A stretch of DNA of 64,000 bases from Lentibacillus saliphilus (GTDB taxonomy: Bacteria > Bacillota > Bacilli > Bacillales > Amphibacillaceae). Both the position numbers and the translations under genes were made by a program. This document shows, in pieces, positions 45,778 to 54,656 of the stretch (position 1 is the stretch's first letter; every line of letters begins with the position of its first letter). Under the pieces are notes generated by a model that saw only the letters and a program-made list of their open reading frames with translations, ran no database searches and was not told the origin of the DNA. Where the stretch lies: the NCBI RefSeq assembly GCF_019093865.1, contig NZ_JABJXD010000004.1:219664-283663 (forward strand). The letters are read 5' to 3'.

Positions 45778-46551
45778 TTAAATTATATTCATCCTGCTCA
45801 AAATTCCTAATAAGACGAGAAAGCCAAATATAATCCAAACCACTTTTGTAACGATCTTTTTTCGTTTTGCTTTCTTTTGCCAACGGTTTGGATCAAATTG
45901 TACCTCTCCGTCATCATGTCGTCTTGGCTGCCTCCGCTCCCAAGGTGACCATGCTCTAACCCCAATAAGCATAAGAGGGGCCAGCGCCAGTCCGCCTAGA
46001 AAACCGAAAACGTGTGCGGATATATTTATGTTTGGCTGAATAAACGTCATAACCATACCGATTAGGAAAATGACGACAATGATTTGTGTGCTGGCCTGAT
46101 CGATTAAATCTTTTCGCATGGCAACCATGTACATGTAAATCCCAAAAATCCCATAAATAGCACCTGAGGCACCAAGGTGGGCAGTGAGTGAATTAGGGTC
46201 CATAATGTAGGTCCCAACATTACCTGCAATCCCTGCTCCGAAATAAGCGAGGATGAATTTAACTTTACCGAGCATTTTTTCTAAAGCTGGACCGAATAAT
46301 ACGAGTGAAAACGAGTTAAAAAGCACATGTGTAAGCCCACCATGTAAAAAAATCGGTGTAATTAATCGCCAATACTCGCCTGCGGTAACTGCAGGATTAA
46401 AGCCGATCCCCCAAAACTTGAATTCCACTGCAATGGGCAACCTGATTAAATCGATAAATACATAAAGCACAATATTGATCGCGACAAGGGTTGCTACGAC
46501 CGGGTATAATTGAACAAATTCTTTTATGCTTCGCTCGTTGCGAATAAACAT
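45778..46551 (-). CDS. ydcA: Rhomboid family intramembrane serine protease YdcA
   Basis: This 257-residue membrane protease cleaves transmembrane substrates. It has six core helices, HGGLTHVLFN (with Asn79 of the oxyanion site), the catalytic Ser129 in GASGAIYG and His180 in NISAHVFGFLGG. After the rhomboid core a basic loop (ERRQPRRHDD, KKAKRKKIV) and a seventh helix at the C-terminus are present; B. subtilis YdcA is shorter. Position next to acpS is conserved. Natural substrates are unknown. Confidence 0.9.
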   Translation of the reverse strand: MFIRNERSIKEFVQLYPVVATLVAINIVLYVFIDLIRLPIAVEFKFWGIGFNPAVTAGEYWRLITPIFLHGGLTHVLFNSFSLVLFGPALEKMLGKVKFILAYFGAGIAGNVGTYIMDPNSLTAHLGASGAIYGIFGIYMYMVAMRKDLIDQASTQIIVVIFLIGMVMTFIQPNINISAHVFGFLGGLALAPLMLIGVRAWSPWERRQPRRHDDGEVQFDPNRWQKKAKRKKIVTKVVWIIFGFLVLLGILSRMNII

Positions 46552-46728
46552 GACGACTGCCTCCCATGACCATGTGGCATTTTACACAATACCAATTAAA
46601 GCGGTATGATATAAACAGAGTTGCCATGATCATTGTATTCTAATAATAAGATTATCATACTAAAAAAAATATAACCGATGCAATATAGAACGTTTATCGA
46701 ACAAGCCCGTGAAAGGACTGCAAGCAAT

Positions 46729-47094
46729 ATGATAAAAGGAATAGGAACGGATTTAATTGAACTGAAACGAATAGAAGACCAGCTGCTGAAAAGTGAGCGT
46801 CTCGTTGACCGTGTTTTGACAGATCACGAGCGTACGATATTTGATGCGTTGCAAAGCACGCAGCGCAAAGTAGAATATCTGGGCGGCAGATTTGCCGCAA
46901 AAGAGGCATTTTCCAAGGCCGCAGGTACAGGAATTGGTCAAAAATTTAGCTTTAAAGACATTGAAGTGCTGAATAATGAACAAGGTGCACCTGTGCTCAC
47001 GTTGAAAAAGGATTATCAAGACATTGTATTTGTATCAATTACTCATACGAGTGCCTATGCATCAGCCTTTGTCGTAATTGAAGACCATACATAA
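46729..47094 (+). CDS. acpS: Holo-(acyl carrier protein) synthase
   Basis: This 121-residue enzyme transfers 4'-phosphopantetheine from CoA to the serine of acyl carrier protein, activating fatty-acid synthesis. It has GIGTDLIELKRIE (magnesium-binding Asp8) and GGRFAAKEAFSKAAGTGIG, and THTSAYASAFVV at the end, as in AcpS. I chose ATG at 46729, where the family starts (MIKGIGTDLIE), with AAAGGA 11 bases upstream; an upstream ATG adds 17 unrelated residues. Neighbours ydcA and ydcC are as in B. subtilis. Confidence 0.94.
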   Translation: MIKGIGTDLIELKRIEDQLLKSERLVDRVLTDHERTIFDALQSTQRKVEYLGGRFAAKEAFSKAAGTGIGQKFSFKDIEVLNNEQGAPVLTLKKDYQDIVFVSITHTSAYASAFVVIEDHT

Positions 47095-47259
47095 CATCAG
47101 CCACTCGTACGGACATCGTCTCATGTGAATCTCTTTGAGAAGACGTAAAGACAATGCTTGTCATAAGGCAAACCTGATCATAAAGATAAACACAACAGGG
47201 TTGTCTGCATATTCCGTAAGGTTGTCTCATATATTTTAGTGCGGGTAGGAGGGAATCCA

Positions 47260-48771
47260 TTGTTTATTGTTACCGCAAAAGAAATGTACGATATTGATCA
47301 TTATACGATGCATAACATCGGACTCGAATCAGTGTTAATGGAAAATGCCGGCAGGGCTGTCAGCGATCAAATGATTCAAAGGATCGCTAAGACCGATCGT
47401 GTTTTTGTGTTCGTAGGAGGCGGTCATAATGGTGGCGATGGCTTTGTTATTGCGAGAACGCTGCATAATTTAAATTATCACATCACCGTGTTACAGGTTG
47501 TTCCGGATGATCAGTTGGTTGAAGAAACGAGAAAGCAAAAAAAGCTTTTCACCAATTGTGGCGGCTATGTTGAATTAGCCAATTGTCATACGCTATCTGA
47601 TCGGCTAGCGGAGGCGACTGTTGTAATTGATGCAATCACAGGCTTAGGCATAAAAGGCCAATTACGGTCACCGCTTGATCAAGTGGTTGCAAGTATCAAT
47701 CAATCAGACGCATATGTCATAGCTGTAGATATCCCTTCAGGCCTTCCGGCGGATGAGGGAACATCGTCCTTTATTGCAATCCAGGCAGACGTGACAATTA
47801 TCATTGGTGCAATCAAAGAAAGTGCGTGTTTACCAGACACGGCATCTTATTATGGAGAGTGGGATCTCGTTCATATTGGTCATCCGCCAAAGGCATTTGC
47901 AAGGCAACAGCTGAGGTGGTTGATGGATGCACATCAGTTTAAGCAATCAATGCCAAGGCGAACCAGAGAATCTCATAAAGGCGATCACGGCAGGGGCTTA
48001 ATGATAGGTGGTAGTCACAATATGCCAGGCGCATCAGCTTTAGCCGTTAGGGCTGCTCTTAAATCTGGTGCAGGACTGATGACGGTTGCTTCCTCAGAGC
48101 GTGTGACGACTCATATTGCCAGTCAGTGCCCGGAAGCTATGTACATTCACCTTCCTTCAGATCAAGGTGAACTCGTCAAAAGCGACACATTATTGCTTGA
48201 AGGGTACGACGCGATTGCAGTTGGAGTTGGAATGGGACGCCGTCAAGAAACAGGAGCGTTTGTCAAATCCATTGTTGAAACAGCTCCGTGCCCTCTCATT
48301 ATTGATGCAGACGGTATTTACCATTTAAACACGTGCCTCGATTTGGTGAAAGCGCGGAAGCACGCAACGATCATTACGCCTCATGCTGGAGAAATGGCAC
48401 GTTTACTAGGGATTGAAATTGACGATCTTTTATTAAAGCCCTTCTATTATGCGCGTCAGCTGGCACAGACGTATAACATGTTCGTCGTGCTAAAGGGGAA
48501 GGCGACGATCATAACAGCACCAACTGGTGAACAGGCTGTTGATTTAACCGGCAATCCAGGCTTGGCAAAAGGCGGTAGCGGTGATGTGTTAACAGGTATT
48601 TGTTTGGCGATGATTATGCAGAAACAGAGCATTTTTCAGGCATTGTGTAATGCATGCTTCGTGCACGGCATGTCTGCAGATATCCAGGTGAATCAGTCTC
48701 ATTCAGTCTATGATTTAATGGCGACTGATGTCATTGATGGTATCCCTGCAGTTTATCGTACATTACTCTAA
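47260..48771 (+). CDS. nnr: Bifunctional NAD(P)H-hydrate repair enzyme (epimerase and dehydratase)
   Basis: This 503-residue fusion repairs damaged NADH and NADPH. The N-terminal YjeF_N epimerase domain (about 1-210) has MENAGRAV, GGGHNGGDGFVIART and DAITGLGIKG. The C-terminal ADP-dependent dehydratase domain (about 225-500) has KGDHGRGLMIGGS, TPHAGEMARLLG and the catalytic GSGDVLTGI. TTG at 47260, 6 bases after GGAGGG, is chosen over GTG at 47239, which precedes that site. B. subtilis has the two activities elsewhere; an Nnr fusion next to acpS is common in other Firmicutes. Confidence 0.93.
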   Translation: MFIVTAKEMYDIDHYTMHNIGLESVLMENAGRAVSDQMIQRIAKTDRVFVFVGGGHNGGDGFVIARTLHNLNYHITVLQVVPDDQLVEETRKQKKLFTNCGGYVELANCHTLSDRLAEATVVIDAITGLGIKGQLRSPLDQVVASINQSDAYVIAVDIPSGLPADEGTSSFIAIQADVTIIIGAIKESACLPDTASYYGEWDLVHIGHPPKAFARQQLRWLMDAHQFKQSMPRRTRESHKGDHGRGLMIGGSHNMPGASALAVRAALKSGAGLMTVASSERVTTHIASQCPEAMYIHLPSDQGELVKSDTLLLEGYDAIAVGVGMGRRQETGAFVKSIVETAPCPLIIDADGIYHLNTCLDLVKARKHATIITPHAGEMARLLGIEIDDLLLKPFYYARQLAQTYNMFVVLKGKATIITAPTGEQAVDLTGNPGLAKGGSGDVLTGICLAMIMQKQSIFQALCNACFVHGMSADIQVNQSHSVYDLMATDVIDGIPAVYRTLL

Positions 48772-48889
48772 TTGTGGAACGATCAACAATGAGCAATGAT
48801 CCCTTTGTCCGAATGAAAAAACCTAAGTTGTTTAGCATATTCGTGATCTAGACAGCTTGATGGAATTGACAGACAAGGGAGATATGTCC

Positions 48890-49906
48890 ATGAGAACAAA
48901 ACAAGGTCTTTTCCTAGCGGTTGCTGCCGTTATCCTCATGCTCCTAGCTGCTTGTGGCGGCAAATCACAGGAGGATGTCGTTGGTAATATCGAAAAAAAT
49001 CTGGAGTCCATGAACGGTTATAAAGCAGAAGCCGAGATGCTGATGAATACGGGAGAAGAAGAACAACATTTTGCAATCGATATGTTGCATAAGAAAGAAG
49101 ACTATTATCGTGTGAAGCTGCAAAACGATCAAGACGAACAGGGCAGTCAAATCATTTTGAAAAATGATGACGGTGTATTCGTGCTCACGCCAGAACTAGA
49201 GAAAAGCTTTAAATTCCAAAGTGATTGGCCAGAAAACAGTAGCCAACCATACTTGTATCAATCATTGGTCAATGATATTTTAAAGGACGATGAGGCAGAA
49301 TTCGAAGCAACAGAAACGCACTACAAGTTCATGACAAAAACAAACTACCAGAGCAATAACAATTTACCTTACCAAGAAATTTATTTTGATAAAAAATCAT
49401 ACACACCTGTACGTGTCAAAGTACTCGATAAAGACAAAAATGCTTTAGTGGAAGTTAAATTTAACAACTTTGAGATGGATCCAGAATTCGGCGAGAATGA
49501 TTTCGTGCTTGAAGATAATATGGACGTAAAAGATCAGGATGTCGCAACATCAGGACAAGAAGAATCCGAGGTTTTTACGGTCTTATTGCCGCTTTATTTG
49601 GCTGGGACTGATCTGTTAGAGAAAAAAGAGGTCGAGCTCGATGATGGTAAACGGGTAATCATGACCTTTTCTGGCGCTAAAAACTTCACTTTAATCGAAG
49701 AGAAGCGTACGAGCGTTCCAACTGCATCTGCACCCAAAGAAGTGACAGGCGACATTGTAAACCTCGGCCATTCAATCGGTGCACTCGAAGATGGTATGGT
49801 TGAATGGACCAAGGATGGTGTCGATTTCTACCTGGCTAGTGAAGATTTAACACGAGAAGAACTCATAGAAGTTGCGCAATCGGTTCAAGGTAAAGAAGTG
49901 AAATAA
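48890..49906 (+). CDS. ydcC: Outer-surface lipoprotein YdcC (LolA-like)
   Basis: This 338-residue lipoprotein has the lipobox LLAAC with Cys22. Its extracellular part has a LolA/LppX-like fold pattern (ESMNGYKAEAEMLMN, PYQEIYFDKKSYTPVRVKVLD) and a C-terminal DUF4367-like segment. In B. subtilis YdcC is linked to sporulation, and the role is unclear. I chose ATG at 48890, 8 bases after AAGGGAG; four upstream ATGs lie within or before that site. Position before alr is conserved. Confidence 0.88.
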   Translation: MRTKQGLFLAVAAVILMLLAACGGKSQEDVVGNIEKNLESMNGYKAEAEMLMNTGEEEQHFAIDMLHKKEDYYRVKLQNDQDEQGSQIILKNDDGVFVLTPELEKSFKFQSDWPENSSQPYLYQSLVNDILKDDEAEFEATETHYKFMTKTNYQSNNNLPYQEIYFDKKSYTPVRVKVLDKDKNALVEVKFNNFEMDPEFGENDFVLEDNMDVKDQDVATSGQEESEVFTVLLPLYLAGTDLLEKKEVELDDGKRVIMTFSGAKNFTLIEEKRTSVPTASAPKEVTGDIVNLGHSIGALEDGMVEWTKDGVDFYLASEDLTREELIEVAQSVQGKEVK

Positions 49907-49920
49907 ATGGTTCAAGCAAA

Positions 49921-49957
49921 TAGCAGACTCTGCTTCGAAAGGGGGTCTGCTTTTATA
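49921..49957 (+). terminator. Terminator after ydcC
   Basis: AGCAGAC pairs with GTCTGCT around TCTGCTTCGAAAGGGG, followed by TTTATATT. It separates ydcC from array 3. Confidence 0.82.
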
Positions 49958-49966
49958 TTGTCAAAA

Positions 49967-50686
49967 CGTATAAATTTGCCCCCCGCCGCATAACCGCCAA
50001 TCCGCACGCATAAGTCCCTCCCGCGCCGCATAACCGCCACCCCACGCGCATATATCCCTCCCGCGCCGCATAACCGCCATCCCGCGCGCACAAGTCCATC
50101 TCCCGCCGCATAACCGCCACCTCGCACGCATATATCCCTCCCGCGCCGCATAACCGCCATCCCGCACGCATATATCCCTCCCGCGCCGCATAACCGCCGA
50201 ACCACGCGCATAAGCCCCTCCCGCGCCGCATAACCGCCGAACCACGCGCATAAGCCCCTCCCGCGCCGCATAACCGCCATCCCGCACGCATAAGTCCATC
50301 TCCCGCCGCATAACCGCCATCCCGCACGCATATATCCCTCTCCTGCCGCATAACCGCCGCCCCACGCGCATAAGTCCCTCCCGCGCCGCATAACCGCCGC
50401 CCCACGCGCATAAGTCCCTCCCGCGCCGCATAACCGCCGCCCCACGCGCATAAGTCCCTCCCGCGCCGCATAACCGCCGCCCCACGCGCATAAGTCCCTC
50501 CCGCGCCGCATAACCGCCGCCCCACGCGCATAAGTCCCTCCCGCGCCGCATAACCGCCGCCCCACGCGCATAAGTCCCTCCCGCGCCGCATAACCGCCAT
50601 CCCGCACGCATATATCCATCTCCTGCCGCATAACCGCCATCCCCCGCGCATATATCCCTCCCGCGCCGCATAACCGCCCCACACAT
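49967..50686 (+). repeat. Tandem array 3: 35 units of exactly 20 bp, core CGCATA
   Basis: CGCATA begins every 20 bases from 49987 to 50667, with a degenerate CGTATA unit at 49967 in phase. Two unit types alternate, CGCATAACCGCC followed by CCAC-like bases and CGCATAAGTCCCTCCCGCGC or CGCATATATCCCTCCCGCGC, giving a 40-base dimer; six dimers in the middle are identical. GC content is far above that of the neighbours. No stop codons occur on the minus strand in three frames, but no ribosome site suggests translation. It lies between the ydcC terminator and the alr promoter. Confidence 0.96.
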
Positions 50687-50696
50687 CATTTCCGAT

Positions 50697-50725
50697 TTGA
50701 CAGGTTTAACCGAACAGGAAATAAT
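50697..50725 (+). promoter_or_regulatory. Promoter of alr
   Basis: A perfect TTGACA at 50697-50702 and AATAAT at 50720-50725 are 17 bases apart, directly after the last unit of array 3 and 48 bases before alr. Array 3 therefore lies upstream of this promoter, not inside the alr mRNA. Confidence 0.7.
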
Positions 50726-50773
50726 AGACGTAATACATGAACACATATTATAAGATCAATAGCAGGAGGCTGC

Positions 50774-51910
50774 ATGACGATGGCGCATTTTTACCGGCCG
50801 ACATGGGCACACATAGATTTGGATGCAATTGGATATAATATTAACCAGATAAGGAAAACAATCCCCAAGCATACGAGCATAATGGCCGTTGTAAAAGCGA
50901 ATGGCTATGGACACGGTGCTGTACAGGTCGCCAAGAAAGCATTAGAGTCTGGAGCGAACAAACTTGCAGTCGCTTTACTTGAAGAAGCGCTCGTTCTGAG
51001 AGACTCGGGCATAACGGCACCCATACTCGTATTCGGTAGAGTTGCCCCAGCCGATGTGCATATTGCAACACAAAACAATATTACACTGACATTTTTCCAA
51101 AAAGAATGGCTGGAAGCTGTTGCGCTTCACCCATCAGAAACACCATTAGAGGTTCATATGAAATGGGATACAGGCATGGGACGTGTTGGCGTTAGAACAG
51201 AAGAAGAATTAACAGCGATTTTAGAAGCACTTCAAAAGGCTAAAAACATTAAGCTCAAAGGAATTTATACACATTTCGCAACAGCGGATGAAGCAGCATG
51301 TGACCATTTTAATGAACAGAATAGCCGCTTCCAACAGTTAAAAGCCCTCTTTGAAAAAAAGTGGTCTTCGCCTGTTGTGTACCATACCGGTAACAGCGCC
51401 GCATCAAGCCGATATCCAGAAAAAATGTATGATGGTATACGATTTGGCATTGCTATGTATGGCCTGTATCCTTCACAAACGACAAAGGTCGAGCACCCGA
51501 TTGACTTAAAGCCAGCATTTTCGCTTCATAGCCGGCTCATACATGTGAAAAAAGTCGAAAAAGGCGCGACGATTAGTTATGGTGCAACATATGAAGCCAA
51601 AACAGATGAATGGATTGGGACGATACCAATAGGCTATGCAGACGGCTGGCTCCGGAAGCTCCAAGGAATTGACGTCCTTGTTAATGGGAAACGCATGCCA
51701 ATTGTTGGCAGGATTTGTATGGATCAAACGATGATTCGACTTGATCAGCACTATCCTATAGATACAAAAGTGACCCTAATTGGCCGCCAAGGTCGTGAGG
51801 AAATTAGTATGGATGACGTTGCAACTTGGTTGGATACCATTAATTATGAAATACCGTGTATCATATCAGACCGCGTACCAAGGGTGTATGATTCTGAATA
51901 CAAATCATAA
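50774..51910 (+). CDS. alr: Alanine racemase
   Basis: This PLP-dependent enzyme makes D-alanine for peptidoglycan. At 378 residues it has the usual length, PLP lysine Lys41 (VVKANGYGHG), catalytic tyrosine Tyr269 (ISYGATYE), MKWDTGMGRVG and GRICMDQTMI. Two in-frame ATGs follow AGGAGG (spacing 4 and 10); I keep the first but the second, two codons later, is equally possible. It is followed by ndoAI-ndoA as in B. subtilis. Confidence 0.95.
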   Translation: MTMAHFYRPTWAHIDLDAIGYNINQIRKTIPKHTSIMAVVKANGYGHGAVQVAKKALESGANKLAVALLEEALVLRDSGITAPILVFGRVAPADVHIATQNNITLTFFQKEWLEAVALHPSETPLEVHMKWDTGMGRVGVRTEEELTAILEALQKAKNIKLKGIYTHFATADEAACDHFNEQNSRFQQLKALFEKKWSSPVVYHTGNSAASSRYPEKMYDGIRFGIAMYGLYPSQTTKVEHPIDLKPAFSLHSRLIHVKKVEKGATISYGATYEAKTDEWIGTIPIGYADGWLRKLQGIDVLVNGKRMPIVGRICMDQTMIRLDQHYPIDTKVTLIGRQGREEISMDDVATWLDTINYEIPCIISDRVPRVYDSEYKS

Positions 51911-52110
51911 ATAAAGCTGTTAAACCGACTTCAGATTAGCATAAACAAACGATTGGACTAATATATATACCACGTAGACATTCATTCAAACAGAAAAAAC
52001 GCGTTTTATGTAAAAAAATGCCCAAATCACCTTTGCAATGCATGGTATTCGATGATATGATGAGAATGAATTCATATATATTGTTCAACAGTTGGCGGAG
52101 GTGTATGGTT

Positions 52111-52395
52111 TTGTCGGAGAGCTTGCAAGAGATTTTAGTAAGACTTCCTAAAAATCTGGTACATGAGGTGAATGGACTAATGAAATATGAAAACCGTGAC
52201 TTGAGTGACTTCATATGCCAGGCTACGAGAAACTATTTGGAGCATAAAAAGAGCGAACATGTACAGCAATTCCACGCATCCATGCAGAAGGGCTATCAGG
52301 AAATGGCGCGCATTAACTTAAGTATTGCTTCTGAGGCTTTTCAAGCTGAAGAGGAGGCAGAAGATACCCTTGAGCGTGCCGTGATCGGGGTGTAG
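52111..52395 (+). CDS. ndoAI: Antitoxin EndoAI (MazE-type, ribbon-helix-helix)
   Basis: This 94-residue antitoxin neutralises the RNase encoded next and represses the operon. The N-terminal ribbon-helix-helix ([20 protein letters not shown]) binds DNA; the C-terminal tail [20 protein letters not shown], close to B. subtilis EndoAI, wraps the toxin. The start is TTG, 7 bases after GGAGGTG; the longer frame from ATG 52018 lies in the leader. Its stop overlaps the ribosome site of ndoA. Confidence 0.92.
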   Translation: MSESLQEILVRLPKNLVHEVNGLMKYENRDLSDFICQATRNYLEHKKSEHVQQFHASMQKGYQEMARINLSIASEAFQAEEEAEDTLERAVIGV

Positions 52396-52399
52396 CCAC

Positions 52400-52768
52400 T
52401 TGATCGTACAACGAGGCGAAGTTTATTTCGCCGACTTATCCCCTGTTGTTGGATCAGAGCAGGGTGGCATTAGGCCAGTATTGATCCTACAAAATAATAT
52501 AGGAAATCGCTTCAGTCCGACAGTTATTGTAGCGGCGATAACCGCACAGATTCAAAAGGCGAAGCTTCCTACCCATGTAGAAATTGATGCTAAACGTTAT
52601 GGATTTGATCGTAACTCAGTCATACTACTTGAACAGATTCGTACGCTGGACAAACAACGATTGACTGATAAGATTACGAAGCTTGATAAAGAAATGATGA
52701 CGAAGATAGACCAAGCACTAGAGATTAGCCTTGGATTAAAAGATATGTATCATAATAAGGATCAATAG
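52400..52768 (+). CDS. ndoA: Endoribonuclease EndoA (MazF-type toxin)
   Basis: This 122-residue ribonuclease of the MazF family cleaves single-stranded mRNA (UACAU in B. subtilis). [27 protein letters not shown] and [14 protein letters not shown] are nearly identical to EndoA, including the catalytic Arg and Thr region. The start is TTG, with GGGGTG spanning the end of ndoAI 7 bases upstream, so translation is coupled. In bacilli it lies directly upstream of the sigB operon and its toxicity is modulated by the antitoxin. Confidence 0.95.
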   Translation: MIVQRGEVYFADLSPVVGSEQGGIRPVLILQNNIGNRFSPTVIVAAITAQIQKAKLPTHVEIDAKRYGFDRNSVILLEQIRTLDKQRLTDKITKLDKEMMTKIDQALEISLGLKDMYHNKDQ

Positions 52769-52772
52769 GTAC

Positions 52773-52802
52773 ACCCTTGTTGTTTAAAGCAGGGGTTTTT
52801 TT
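52773..52802 (+). terminator. Terminator after ndoA
   Basis: ACCCTTG pairs with CAGGGGT with one bulge around TTGTTTAAAG, followed by seven T residues. Confidence 0.75.
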
Positions 52803-52935
52803 GTATTTTTAAATCTATAATTGCTCAATTGTGTTACTAAAACATTAAATATTTCCTATTTAATCATCCTGACATTGCATAATAGGTATGGACATGCAAC
52901 AATAGAAAAAAATGTCATAATTTCGGAGGGGCTAA

Positions 52936-53805
52936 ATGGATACGAAATTCAAGAAAATAGTCTTTGAAAATAGTGATATGATCGTCAATATGTGGATGAA
53001 AGAAATCGAAACGTTAAAAGACGGTAATTATACATCAAGTGTGTCTGACGAATTATTCGAAAGTACGAATCGAGAATTTGTTAATGTCATTTTTTCAAGC
53101 ATTCAACATCGCGGGTCTACACATGTTGTTGAAGATTTTTCCGAGAAGCTGATTAATCTTGGTTGGCCACTCAGCTATATAACAGATGGTTTACAAGTGT
53201 TTAGGCGTGTGACGATCGACTTTATTCTTTCTCATACTGAACGTATCGATTCAACATATATTTCGGAGCTCATCAGAAGTGTTGATCTTTGGACAGAGCC
53301 GCTTATTAGACAGCTCGTCAATGAATACTCAGGCAGCTGGGAGCATATTGTCTCGCTCCAACGGGTTGCACTTCAAGAACTATCCGCTCCACTCATTCCC
53401 GTTATGGACAATATCACGATTATGCCGCTAATTGGAACGATTGATACAGAGCGTGCCAAGCTCATAATGGAGAACCTGTTAGACGGTGTCATCAAGCATA
53501 ATTCAGAAGTCGTACTAATGGATATTACAGGCGTACCAGTTGTCGATACGATGGTTGCACATCATATTATTCAAGCTGCAGAAGCTGTTAGACTGATAGG
53601 ATCGACGTGTATTCTCGTTGGGATTCGGCCAGAAATAGCTCAGACGATTGTTAATCTCGGTATTAATCTTGATAAATTCCCGACCCAAAGCTCGCTTAAA
53701 AAAGGCTTTAGTGCGGCCCTAAACATGACCGGACGCGACATTGTTGAAAATCAAGCCAAGCATAAACAAATTCAAGATATGATTGATTCTTTAAGTAGGG
53801 AGTGA
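52936..53805 (+). CDS. rsbRA: Stressosome co-antagonist RsbRA
   Basis: This 289-residue protein forms the stressosome with RsbS and holds RsbT until stress. The N-terminal half (1-150) is the non-haem globin-like sensor. The C-terminal STAS domain (155-275) carries the two phosphorylatable threonines Thr168 ([11 protein letters not shown]) and Thr205 (VVDTMVAHH), matching Thr171 and Thr205 of B. subtilis RsbRA. GGAGGGG precedes ATG. It is the first gene of the eight-gene sigB operon. Confidence 0.95.
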   Translation: MDTKFKKIVFENSDMIVNMWMKEIETLKDGNYTSSVSDELFESTNREFVNVIFSSIQHRGSTHVVEDFSEKLINLGWPLSYITDGLQVFRRVTIDFILSHTERIDSTYISELIRSVDLWTEPLIRQLVNEYSGSWEHIVSLQRVALQELSAPLIPVMDNITIMPLIGTIDTERAKLIMENLLDGVIKHNSEVVLMDITGVPVVDTMVAHHIIQAAEAVRLIGSTCILVGIRPEIAQTIVNLGINLDKFPTQSSLKKGFSAALNMTGRDIVENQAKHKQIQDMIDSLSRE

Positions 53806-53809
53806 TCGT

Positions 53810-54169
53810 ATGAAAAAAATACCGATTTTGAAGCTGCATGACTATTTACTCGTCTCTATTCAGACAGAAATTGATGATCAGACAGCGATGCAATTTCAAG
53901 AGGATTTACTGCAGAAAATCCACGTAACTGGTGCCACTGGTGTTGTAATAGACTTAACATCGGTCGATATGATCGATTCGTTTATAGCCAAAGTATTAGG
54001 TGATGTCGTAACAATGTCGGATCTAATGGGGGCGACAGTTGTTTTAACAGGCATACAGCCAGCGGTAGCGATGACATTAATTGATCTTGGCATACACTTG
54101 CAAAATGTCCCGACCGCTCTGGACATTGAACAGGGATTGGTCAAACTTCACCAGGAATTGGGGGCATAG
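53810..54169 (+). CDS. rsbS: Stressosome scaffold RsbS
   Basis: This 119-residue single STAS-domain protein, core of the stressosome, is antagonist of RsbT. The phosphorylated serine is Ser57 in [12 protein letters not shown]. It starts 4 bases after rsbRA behind GGGAGTGATC. Phosphorylation by RsbT releases the kinase toward RsbU. Confidence 0.95.
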   Translation: MKKIPILKLHDYLLVSIQTEIDDQTAMQFQEDLLQKIHVTGATGVVIDLTSVDMIDSFIAKVLGDVVTMSDLMGATVVLTGIQPAVAMTLIDLGIHLQNVPTALDIEQGLVKLHQELGA

Positions 54170-54172
54170 CCT

Positions 54173-54571
54173 ATGGAAAAATCCTGTGTGAGCATCAAAA
54201 TCGAACTCGATATCGTTGCTGCACGTCAACTTGGACGAGAGCTCGCAAAGCAAGTCGGGTTTAGTGTTGTTGATCAGGCTCGATTTGCAACTGCCGTATC
54301 AGAATTAGCTCGAAACATCTATTTATATGCGGATCAAGGAGAAATCTCTTTTGATATTATTAAAAACATGAACCAATCAGGCTTACGTTTAACCGCAACC
54401 GATAAAGGACCAGGCATACGGGATATTAGTCAAGTCATGCAGGATGGCTACACGACGTCTGGCGGACTTGGTGCTGGGCTTCCTGGTGTAAGGCGGTTGA
54501 TGGATGACTTTGATATCATATCAGAGGAGAACATAGGGACAACAGTAACGGTTGTAAAGTGGAAACGGTAA
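54173..54571 (+). CDS. rsbT: Switch kinase RsbT
   Basis: This 132-residue GHKL-type serine/threonine kinase phosphorylates RsbS and RsbR and, when released, binds and activates the phosphatase RsbU. ATPase motifs are ATAVSELARNIYLYA (N-box), DKGPGI and SGGLGAGLPGVRRLMD. It starts 3 bases after the rsbS stop, with GGGGGC in the end of rsbS serving as ribosome site. Confidence 0.95.
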   Translation: MEKSCVSIKIELDIVAARQLGRELAKQVGFSVVDQARFATAVSELARNIYLYADQGEISFDIIKNMNQSGLRLTATDKGPGIRDISQVMQDGYTTSGGLGAGLPGVRRLMDDFDIISEENIGTTVTVVKWKR

Positions 54572-54656
54572 TAAACAGCTTACATACGTATGAGCGACGC
54601 GCTTCCCTTTTTGTGCGAGGCTAATTGTGTGTAAATCATGAAGGGGGATGCTGACA

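Noticed and set aside
49912..50746. Three overlapping minus-strand reading frames of about 245-260 residues in array 3
   Set aside because: A 20-bp unit makes all three frames read the same 20-residue cycle. No ribosome site or family resemblance was found.
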